Source of the DNA: Ancistrus triradiatus
Taxonomy: Eukaryota > Chordata > Actinopteri > Siluriformes > Loricariidae
Assembly: GCA_025084515.1 (NCBI GenBank)
Contig: JAJAGP010000777.1
Span: forward strand, 232,912 to 296,911
Reading direction: 5' to 3'
Length of the DNA stretch: 64,000 bases
The translations under genes were made by a program, and so were the position numbers. Positions 1-11,300 of this stretch are shown piece after piece. Under the pieces are notes generated by a model, which did not search any database, was not told where the DNA came from, and worked only from the letters and a program-made list of their open reading frames with translations. The stretch's first letter is position 1; each line of letters begins with the position of its first letter.

Positions 1-128
1 TTTAACAATTATAATAAATTATAACAGAACTCTGGACGTTGCAGCCATAAATAACTGGTCACCTTAACAGCCAGTTGACACTGCAGATCCGTGAGCAGAG
101 TTAAACTACTATTAATGTTTCTCAGCAG

Positions 129-260
129 GTACGTGCATTCCTAACCCGTGCCAGAATGATGGCGTTTGCGAGGCTACTGTGAACCTTAGGCGAGGCGATG
201 TGTTCGGCGACTACGTCTGCAGATGCCAGCCAGGCTTCGAGGGTGCAAACTGCCAAATCA
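129..260 (+). CDS. mfge8: MFGE8 exon: EGF domain with RGD, copy 1
   Basis: A 132-base, phase 1-1 exon between a ctcagcag acceptor and a gtgagt donor. It encodes one six-cysteine EGF domain with the integrin-binding tripeptide in the context NLRRGDVFGDY, the position of the RGD loop in MFGE8/EDIL3. It is open throughout and differs from copy 2 at nine positions. Confidence 0.93.
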
Positions 261-3200
261 GTGAGTATACCGACTTATTTTAGTAGTTGTAATGTGCACC
301 TTCTTGTGCAGTGTAACACATCCTTACACGGCTCAGACTATGACTTGGATCTTGCACTGGGCTCTGTAGTGTTTTTGTCAAATAGCTCTTAAGGTCTAGC
401 AGTTAAGGTACTGGACTATGAACCAGAAGGTCCAGGGTTCAAATCCCAACACTGTTGGGTGCCTTGAGCAAGGCACTTAACCCACGATTGATTGGGTTGT
501 ATCAAGTGTCAGTCTTTCTGGATAAGGGTGTCTGCTAAATGGCATAAATGTAAGAAGGAATGGGCATTTTTCACTGGGGGTATGTATGGTTGAGTTATAC
601 CCTGTATATAAATTAAACATGTGACCATAAAGTGCAGCAGAAAATCAAGTGAGCAAGTTCTCCGTGGATCAGTTTTGGTGTGAATCCACATTAGAATGGG
701 AAAATTCGAGCGACATGAGCAGTGTTCTGGATTTCTGTCAGTGGAGATAATGTGGCCTTTAAATTTGGAAAGATGATGCCTTCTAATCGCTCCTTCATTT
801 TCAACTTAAATGAAGTGCATTGGATATTAATCATATTTTCTAGCGTCCCAGCATTAAATTATGGAAGGTATTCAATTGAAACAGAACTCCTATTAAATAG
901 ATATCTATATTGGAGATTCTGTACTGTACAGTACTGTGCAAGTCTTAAGCCACCATTAGTTTAGATATACTGTTGTTTTAGCAATTGTTGTATATAGTGA
1001 CCATATCTAATTATTTCTCAATTATTTCTCCCAAAACAGCTTCTGTAGGCTACAGTTTCAGGTATTTAGTGTGACCCCATCTTACACATGGGCAACTGCA
1101 GAAAAGCAACTTGGTCAGGAATGGTGTTTGGAAGGGTAGCAGCCAAGAAACCACTTTTTCAGAAGGGGAACAGGGCAAAAAGGCAAAGAAATTAACATTC
1201 GAGGTTTTAACGATTAGAATAAATTATTACAGAAAAAAAAATCTGAGTTTTAACTCCGGACGTAAACAACCTGTCACCTTAACAGCCAATCAACGCTGCA
1301 GATCCGTGAGCAGAGTTAAACTACTGCTAATGATTCTCAACAGGCACGTGCATTCCCAACCCGTGCCAGAACGATGGCGTTTGCGAGGCCACCGTGAACC
1401 TTAGGCGAGGCGATGTGTTCGGTGACTACATCTGCAAATGCCAGCCAGGCTTCGAGGGTGCAAACTGCCAGATCAGTGAGTATACCGACTTATTACAGTA
1501 GTTGTAATGTGCACCTTTTTGTGAAGTGAAACACATCCTTACACGGCTCAGACTATGACTCGGATCTTGCACTGGGCTCTGTAGTGTTTTTGTCGAATAG
1601 CTCTTAAGGTTTTGCAATCTTGTACTTCACGTAATTGCATCATGTCAGAACAGCCTCTGCTGGCCCAACCACCAGTTTGAGTCTAAACGTTTATGCTGTG
1701 AAACTGTTACGAGAAGAAGGAATGGATATTTTTCTCTGGGGGTATGTATGGTTGAGTAATACACTCCCACCCTTCCACGATTGGCATTTCCCTGCATATA
1801 AGTGAAACATGTGACCATAAAGTGCAGCAGAAAATCAAGTGAGCAAGTTCTCCGTGGATCAGTTTTGGTGGGAATCCACATTAGAATGGGAAAATTCAAA
1901 CGACATGAGCGGTGTTCTGGATTTCTGTCAGTGGAGATAATGTGGCCTTCAAATTTGGAAAGATGATGCCTTCTAATCGCTCCTTCATTTTCAACTTAAA
2001 GGCGGTACATTGGGATATTAATTATCTTTTCTAGCGTCCCAGCATTAAATTATGGAAGGTATTCAGCTTGAAACAGAACTTCTGGTAAATAGATATCTAT
2101 ACTGTAGATTCTGTACTGTACAGTACTGTGCAAAAGTCTTAAGCCACCATTAGTTTAGATATACCATTGTTTTAGCAATTGTTGTATATAGTGACCATAT
2201 ATAATTATTTTTCAATTATTTCTCCCAAAGCTTCTGTAGGCTACAGTGGGAGGTATTTAGTATCTGGGAGCTTCATCGGGATGCCAAGCTGACCCTTCTA
2301 CAGTTCAAAGAAGCTTGTTCAAGAATGCTTTTTGGAAGGGTAGCAGTCAAGAAACCACTTTTTAAGTAGGGGAACAGGGCGAAAAGGCTAAAATATGCTA
2401 AAGCTCACAAAGATTGGAATTAAATTACGGAGTGACAGTATGTTATATATGGTCATGATACCATTGCCAAAACATTACATTTACAGCATTTAGCAGGCGC
2501 CCTTATCCAGAGCGGCTTACAGTTGGTACAGTCCAAGCAATTGTGGGTAAGAGTCTTGCTCAAGGACCCAACAGTGGCACCTTGGCAGAGGTGGGATTTG
2601 AACCCTGGACCTTCTGGTCCAGAGTCCAGTACCTTAACCACAGTCCCCCAAACTCTAATGATGGCCTAAGACTTTTGCACAGCACTATATACTATATAGT
2701 CTTGTACACCCTAGAAAAATGTTAGTGTGACAAAACTCTCAGTATTCTTGAGAATATTTTCCCAATCAGCTACTCTCATGTTCTTAAATCATATGCGACA
2801 CACCCAGAATAATTGTCCTGTTTCACTAACATTTCTGTGCCGTATTCCGGCTAGGGAGCACAAACAATTTTTTTTTTCAGTTTGTGATCTTCAGCTGCCC
2901 ATCTGGAGCCATAATCCTCCTCTTTCAGAGGCACCCAGGATGTACACTGTAACTAAGGGGAACTTTTAATAATAGGCTTTTCCAGTGCTGGCAAGTCGCA
3001 GTGTACTTATAGTCATTTGATGTGGTTTTTGAAGTACAGTTTTAAATAGGCTATGGAGGGAGCTGCAAAGATTGGAAAGTAGAAAGCTACGGGACTGCAC
3101 GCCGTGTTATGAGGGACGATAATGCTGAGCAAAAAAAACAAAACAAAACAAAACAAAATATAGACTAGATGCTAGCTGGCAACTTTTAAAATGATTGCTG

Positions 3201-6200
3201 CTGAGTGTTTTATATTAGAGATAGTATAATATTTACTGTATCCTGTGTAAGCAGTAATAAGCCCAGCGCTGCTGTCACTGTCGGTGTGTGATACAGTTTC
3301 TACCAACTTTCACTATGACAGTTAAGTTTATGGCGGTATACAATAGTGTAAACTCTGATTAACAGTTAATATTTAAAAAGATTAGACAGTTTGACTTCAG
3401 TATAACTTCATAGGCAGACATTATTTGTACATTAGTTAATTCTAGTGTGGTCAAATGTTTAAAATATTATTAATATTATGTTCTGCCAGTAATGAAATTT
3501 TAGACCGCTAAGCTGTCGTGTTTCAGATCCTCAGCAGGTGGCACTTTAACCCTACTTTAAACTTGAAAAGGTGGATGAAGTACAGCTCTTGTCTGTTATC
3601 AGAGACATTATATAGAAGCAGACTGGTCACTGCTTGAAATTTGAATGCGACTGTACTACAGAAGCCCCGCCCCATCGTTATAAAGAACCAATCAGCATAT
3701 TAGTAAATGTGTCTGAAAGGGGGCGGCATGTCTTGGCCCCTTTGTAGTGGCGGGATACGCATGTAGCTAGAATAACCTTAAAAAATCATATTTTCTGTGT
3801 TATTTGAACCCAGCAACGCAAGTAAGTTACAGTGGGGCAGAAAAGTATTTAGCCAGCCACTGATTGTGCAAGTTCTCCTACTTAGAAAGATGAGAGAGGT
3901 CTGTAATTTTCATCATAGCTACACTTCAACTATGAGAGACAAAATGAGAAAAAAAACTCCAGGAAATCACATTGTAGGATTTTTAAAGAATTTAATTGTA
4001 AATTATGATGGAAATAAGTATTTGGGTCAATACAAAAGTTTCAACTTAATACTTTTGTAAACATAACCTTTGTTGGCAATGACAGAGGTCAAACGTTTCC
4101 TGTAAGTCTTCACCAGGTTGGCACACACTGTAGCTGGTATTTTGGCCCATTCCTCCATGCAGATCTCCTCTAGAGCAGTGATGTTTTGGGGCAACACGGA
4201 CTTTCAACCTCCCTCCACAAAAAATTTTCCATGGGGTTGAGGTCTGGAGACTGGCTAGGCCACTCCAGGACACCTTGAAATGCTTTTTATGGGAGCCACT
4301 CCTCCGTTTGCCCGAGTGGTGTGTTTGGGATCATTGTCATGCTAGAAGACCCAGCCACGTTCCATCTTCAATGCTCTCACTGATGGGAAGGAGGGTTTTT
4401 GGCTTAAAAGCTCACGATACATGGCCCTGTTCATACTTCCCTTAACACGGATCAGTCCGTCCTGTTTGCCCTCTGCAGAAAAACAGCCCCAAAGCATGAT
4501 GTTTCCACCCCCATGCTTCATAGTAGGTATGGCGCAACTCAGCATTCTTCTCCTCCAAACATGGCAAGTTGAGTTTTTACCAAAAAGTTCTATTTTTGAT
4601 TTCATCTGACCACATGATATTCTCCCAATCCTCTTCTGGATCATCCATATGCTCTCTGGCAAACTTCAGTGGACCTGGACATGTACTGGCTTAAGCAGGG
4701 GGACAGGCCTGGCACTGCAGGATGTACATTGTAAATGTCATTGTACAATCACTTGGGCTGCTCAGTAAGACACATTATGAATGTGCCTCTCGCCAAAAAC
4801 AGCCATGAAACAGATGTCTACGAATGTAGACTGTGGTTTATGACGTCAGTTTGAAATACAAAGTCCAAATAAGAGAAGATGAAAGGGGGAAAAAAGGACA
4901 AAAAATAAATCTAAACCTAATTAAGAATTAACCTATAGAGTTTAGTTCTTTATTAGGGTAATTGCGTTATTTGTTTATGTGTGTGTTTGCATAAAGCTTG
5001 TCTTTACTTGGCAACGCATACCACTTTGGCGTGAAAAAGCCATGCTGTTCACCTTAACCACTTTTGGGCCCTGGGACTGTGATGGTACCATGAACCGGAA
5101 GGTAAAAATACCATCCCACCTTTACCAAGCTGCCAATGTTGGGTTCTTGAGCAAGGCCCTTAACCTACAATTGCTTGGATTATATCAGCTGTAAGTTGTA
5201 TTTGCTAAATGACTAAATGAAAATGCTTGGTTACACAAATCCTCTGTGATTTTTTTTCAGTCCAAAATGTAGCTACACGCATTAAGCCTGTACGTCTGCT
5301 AGGACGATTAAAGTAATCTTTCTAAACCCATCAAAGAGGATAAAGGTTTGTGTTTTATTTTTGTCCCTAATAAATATGATTTCATGCCCCAATCCGTACG
5401 CTGTCTCAAAACTAAAGCTATTGTGCTATATTTGCTTCCTACCAGGCCTCTTTAGTACATCACCTTCGGAAAGCACCTCTGACCCAGATTGTGTGTTTGT
5501 TTTTAAGTGGTTGAGAGGCTGCTCTTGGCTTGAGCCAGAGCTGTTTTGAGTTCCCATCAATCCTCTTAGCCATCTAAAGAGCAGGAGAGCGCTCTGTTGC
5601 TGACGTGAGCCAGATTACGGTCTTTCTGGGTGGTATTTTGGGCTGCTGACTCCATCGTCTCCTTCGAGGTAGACAAAGGTGTGTTTATTTTCAGGGTAAT
5701 TACATGTGCTGATATACACTGCCTCGTGTGTAGCGTCGCTATCTATGGAACAGACCCTTTATTATTTGGGAAACGGAGCTGTCTCATTACAGCAGTGACA
5801 CTGAATTATTAATGAAACGTTGCGCAGGTAAGAGTGTATCAGGCACGCCAAAGTTGAGATGAGGATAGTGTGTCGATCGAAAATAGCTAGCCAAGAGATC
5901 TGTGGTTAGACTGACACTAATGGTTAAAAGAAAAAAACCCTGCAGCCATAGCTGGCCCTTTGCACGTGATGGCTCCACCACAGTATATATATAGATTGTG
6001 CAATCTGCCCCTTAGTGGTGACTATGGGGAGTTTCAGGACACATTTTTTACAGTATGTATGAGACACCATATGGTCTGTAGATTCTCGTATAAGTCAAAT
6101 GTATTTATATAACACTTTTTACAGCACAGCATTGTCACAGAGCAGTATGAGATCACTAAGCCACTATGGATCCTTTTATATGAACCACAACATTAATGGA

Positions 6201-8326
6201 TCCCATTACTATCTTTTTATAAGTTACTATAATGCTGTATGTAGTTATTGCATGAACACAGTTTTAAATACACTTTAGTTAAACTTATATTACTTTTTAT
6301 ACTAGTGCTTTTTACTAGCACTGTCTATGGATCTTTAAAATCTATAGGTTTAACTGAATTACCTAATACACCATTGCTGTGGCGGTCCAGTGGTTCATCT
6401 GACTACTGAAAAGAAGGTCCCAGCGTCATTATTTCTAAAGCGCTTTTTTACAATGTCTCAAAGCTGCTTTACAGCCTTCTTTACCTAGGCCCATCGCTCA
6501 AATTGTGTGCAGTGGCAAGGAAAACCCCCTAAATGACCGAGGAGAGTCTTGGCCCCTGTTGTAGTGGCGGGAATGATCAGAATGGCTTGAAAATCATATT
6601 TTTCTGCGTTATTTGAATCCAAGAGCACAAGTAAGTTTATACAGTTTTCTTCAGATTACACCAGCAATTCTACATATGCATTTAAACGTTAAATTCTCTT
6701 TCAGTTGCAGATATATAGGTCTCCCCCATTCAAAGAAATGGAAGTCTGGTCTTGTATAGCTGGAAAGAACTGCCCTTGGCGTTACCAAGATGAAACAGAC
6801 TTACATGTTATCAAAGAATTCAAACTATGTTAACTAAATTAACTAAGTTTAAGTAATAGATAATACTATGTAGATTCGCAAAATACACAGAAGCTAAATA
6901 AATGTTAACAGGTTTAATAATCATTAAAATAAAATATAATAACACATAAAGATAAAGATAATGTAATCTTATGAAGAGTATAATAAAATTGAGAATATAA
7001 ACTATAAGCATTCAAGACAGACGTGTATACACTATAAAAAAGAAGATAAATTGTGTATAATTTACAGTACAGTGTTGGCAGAACCTGCTCTTCTGCGTAA
7101 ACAACCCTTAACAATTTAGTCATCTGTCCATGCCACTGCCCACTGAGATCAGGAATCTCAACTAGTATTTGGTCCTCCCATGATATATGTGATGAGGATG
7201 TTCTGCAATGGATTGGTGCCCTAACTTGCGCCCTCTACTGCCGGTTAGACCAGATCCATGAATGAATGTAATGGACAGACCAGAGAATCTTGAACTGAAT
7301 TATGCCAGAGGTCATCACATTACAACTGCCTAATGCATTTAAAGCCGTCCTGTCAGCCTCGTCTGCTATTTTGTACACCAGCAAGGTCTTTTATTGTCAG
7401 TAATTGCTCCTGGTTTTTATCTGAGGTCATGACCCTGTTTGCACTGTGCAATGCCACAGTGGTGCCTGTTTGAGGGCTGTTGTTGGGTTCTATCGTTATG
7501 TGCTGTAAATAAAGAAGAGAGATTTACGAGCCCCAATAGCCATTCAGTCCAGAATAGTGGTGCGCGTTTGCCCTGCGCAAACAGGCTGTCCTGTGCATGG
7601 TCAGCTTTCTGGAAGTGTCATGTACAGTAGAGTTTTTACCCAAGGTGTAAGTACTCCAGGGTTTTGGAGACTGTGCTGTCCATTGTAGTATATACAGCAG
7701 TGTCATTTATACAGAATTTATTGCAATTTACGATGTGTCCCTGACTGTAATGATGAAATAACAGAATAGTATAAATGTAAAATTGTAATTATAATTAAGC
7801 GATCACAGTATCTCATAGTATGTATATACAGTACAGTACTGTGCAAAAGTCATAGGTCACCTTTAGATTAGAAATACCATTGTTTTAGCAAGGATATAAT
7901 GACCGTATATAATAACTTCTTATGAAATCTGTATGCAGTATTAAAAAAGTAAACAAAAAAAAAAACAGCTTCTAAAGGCTACAGTGGTAAGTATTTAGTG
8001 TGACCTTACACGTGACTTTACGTCAAGTGGACCCTTCTACAGTCCGAAGAATGAACAGGAATGATGTTTTTGGAAGAGTAGCAGAAAATAAACCATTTTT
8101 TTGGAAGAGGAACGAAGTGGAAGGGCTAAGAAATGCTAAAGCTCATAAAAACTGGAATTGAGATCAGTGCTAAAAGGTATTCTGGATTGTGGAATTCAAG
8201 TTTGAAATTCTTGGGTCCAACCACTGACAATATGTTATACATGGCCATTATACCATTAGTAAAACAAAATCTCTAACTCTGGCGGCCTAAGACTTTTGCA
8301 CAGTACTGTATGTGTGTATATATGTA

Positions 8327-8389
<63 letters not shown>

Positions 8390-11300
8390 TCACATTCAAG
8401 AACAAGAGAACACCTGCGTCCCTCTGCAAAAGCACACAGTATATTGTGTACACAGTGTATTGTCGTACTATTTCGCCTCACTCAGCACATGAAGTCTTAA
8501 ATTAAATGCCCCTCCTCCCCCCAAGTCGAAAGTTGAAAAGGTTTTAGCAGTTATATGTAGCAGCAACAGACTGCTGTCACTATCATTTATTAAAGAGTCT
8601 TTGAGTGAAGAACAAGTTTGCTTATTTAAATGACAGACCTTCAGATGAACTAAGGGAATCTGTGAATTTCTGTGCAATTTCCCTAGACGTGAATGAGTGT
8701 GGTAGCCAGGTTTGTAAGAATGGGGGCCAATGCCGAGATCTGGACGGAGACTACACCTGCCAGTGCCCTTCTCCCTACATGGGAAAGCAGTGCCAGCTAA
8801 GTGAGTATGAAACTGTTTGTACAGATAAAAGACCATTTAAATTGTCTTTGTTAGCTTTACCACTGCCTTTTCCGTGTTTATAATCTATATTTTAAATATT
8901 GTACATGATTACAACTGAACACATCCGTCGATCGGATGTCACTTAATGTCCATCCGATCGACGTTGGTTCCCTTTAACAAATTATAATAGAATAGAAATA
9001 TCTGTCTTGTATAAATCTTATTCGTGGCTGAATGACAGAACACTTCCACTCTCATTTTTAAGTGTTTTAACTGTTTCAAGTTTTATAAAAGATAAGAATG
9101 ACTATATTGAACAGTACAGAACTGTACTAAATGTTTTCATGCAGTGCTTTAATTAATATTACTGTTCAAAATGAAACACTATGTGCAAAGTGTCTCTACT
9201 ACTATGTGCCACTATGGTAATGTTCGGTTGACTTCCTGTTTGGCAGAGTGTATCATGACGTTAAACAGTGCATATAGGTGTATAAAATATTTCTTTAAAA
9301 AGGGGGACACTTTATACAGTCATGTAAATGCAGGTGTGAGTGTTTTAGGTTAATACAAACAGACAGAGACTAACAGACAAAATGAGACACAGGGCTAGGA
9401 TACAGAATGATACAGGGAAAAGTTGACAATAGAGGGACACTTGAAACTTTACAAGGGAACACACAAGGCTACATACACACCAATATAGGGATACCTAAAG
9501 GCACAGTACAGGGAGCTAAGGTGAGAGTAAACAACACAAGACAGGGTTGAGTGCATGAAGCAGGAACAGCCAAATCATAAATAGGAGCAACAGGGACTAG
9601 GAACAGGAACAAACCAAGACAAGACCTGACAAGGAGGGTTTATATAGAGCTGTAATAAAGCGATCAACTGTGGAAGTAGAAAAGGGTCAGAAGGGACCTG
9701 TGTAGGATGATATAGCTACAGGGCTGTTTAGTTGGGATGTCAAGTTTAACTTAATATTTTAGAACATAAAACTTTCTGGTGCTCGGGTATCCCAGAGGCT
9801 ATTCGCAATTAGCCCACCACCCCAGGGGCCGGGGTTTGGATTGTCATTATTACAGTGTATTTTGCTTCATACAGGATACACAGTCCATTGTTGAGACTAA
9901 CATGCCTCTTATCTGGGACAGGCTGTATCTCTCTGTTAGGAATGGAAGAAGGGGGCATTATGGAGTCCCAGATCTACGCTTCCTCGGTGGACTTTGGATT
10001 CCTGGGACTGCAGCGTTGGGGCCCCGAGCTTGCCCGCCTCAACAATCAGGGTTTTGTGAATGCCTGGAGCTCTGACCCCCATGATAGGAACCCTTGGATT
10101 GAGGTTAGACTGAAGTATCACGATACATTTGGAATATGGAATGGGTTTCAGAAGGGAGATTAATACCACGACTGGTATTTTCAGATCGACCTACAGAAGA
10201 AGATGCGTCTCACTGGCATCATCACTCAAGGAGCCAGTCGCATAGGTGCAGCCGAGTTCGTCAAGAGCTTCAAGGTGGCATCTGGTTTTGATGGCAAGCT
10301 ATTTACAGTGTACAGAACAGCTGGCCAGAGCAAAGACAAGGTGAGCGGGGTAGCTAAAGCGCTATGCTTTCAGTGACAAAGGACTTCTTCTAAAAATGCT
10401 GAAATTTGAAGTCTAGATCTTTGCTTAAAATAAGATGTACAACTCTGGGAATAATTAAGAGACCACTCCAGATTTTTTCCAGACCCATGAAAGCTGGGAT
10501 TGAAATACTGATTTCTGAACTTTCCGAAGTTAAAACATTAGTGTGAATGAATAGAAACTTGATTTAATTTGTATTATTATTTGGATTATTAATCGAGGTC
10601 TGAAAACATTGCATCTTCAGCTTTTTTTTTTTTTTTTTTTGACCTCTACGTTTTTTTAACAAATCTATGTTTGTTCCCTACAGAGACTGTAGTAAGAAAA
10701 GTCAAGTTAAATTTATTTCTGTAGACAATTTTACAACAGAGTATTGTCTCAAGCAGCCTTACAACTATCTAGGCCCCCAACCCCAACTAAGCAAGCCTAG
10801 GGTGACAGTGGTAAAGAAAAACTCCCTAAATGTGATGAGCAAAAAACCTTGGGAGGACCAAGACTCAAAAAATGGAGAACATAGTTTAATAGTATGTATA
10901 ATAAATCAAATAATAAACATGATAAAATAGAAAATATAAGTGATTATCTGTATCATTTAGTCCGGTAAACAGAGTTACTAAGGGTTCCTCAGCAGGTAAG
11001 TTTTGGTGGCATGGCAGGAGGAGTAAGGGGGAGTTAGGGTTCTCTCATGTGGTCTGAGTAACGGTATGAGGACTGGTAATGGAAGAAGAGCTAGGAGGGA
11101 AAACAGAATGTGTAGTTAGTTATCTTAAGAACTAAGATGGTTAACAGAACATGTTTGTTAACTGCTTTTCATTTCGAAAATCAATGTGTGAAAAGTGTGT
11201 AATTCATTCTTTGGTAGAACGACAGGACAGAATTATATATTATATAAAAATTCTAAAGGGTTCATAAACTTTCAAGCATCACTGTATGTGTATGCTCTAC

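Larger units (their letters stand above)
1..2390 (+). repeat. Tandem duplication of about 1.2 kb carrying the RGD-EGF exon
   Basis: Sequence from base 1 to about 1190 is repeated from about 1207 to 2385, including flanking introns: for example gcattaaattatggaagg at 851 and 2042, and the same exon at 129 and 1344. Unit A may begin left of the window. The unit A downstream end stops inside a Tc1-derived MITE that is complete in unit B. The offset shifts from 1215 to 1191 bases because of later indels, including a SINE in unit A. Confidence 0.9.
1476..8686 (+). other. MFGE8 intron between the second RGD-EGF exon and EGF3 (7.2 kb)
   Basis: No coding exon was recognised. It holds a MITE with nested SINE (2121-2697), a Tc1 relic (3830-4740), a SINE (5048-5222), a dispersed-repeat fragment (about 6435-6540), an AT-rich repeat (about 6830-7060) and a second MITE with an adjoining TA microsatellite (7834-8390). 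The remainder looks like ordinary intron. Confidence 0.8.

Noticed and set aside
8256..8505. Frames coding runs of Ile-Tyr around 8330-8390, likewise 16700, 38200 and 60010
   Set aside because: Translations of TA microsatellites.
10440..10640. Repeat-like stretch starting 'acaactctgggaataattaag'
   Set aside because: It looks like a known type of fish repeat end, but I could not find the second terminus, so no element is claimed.
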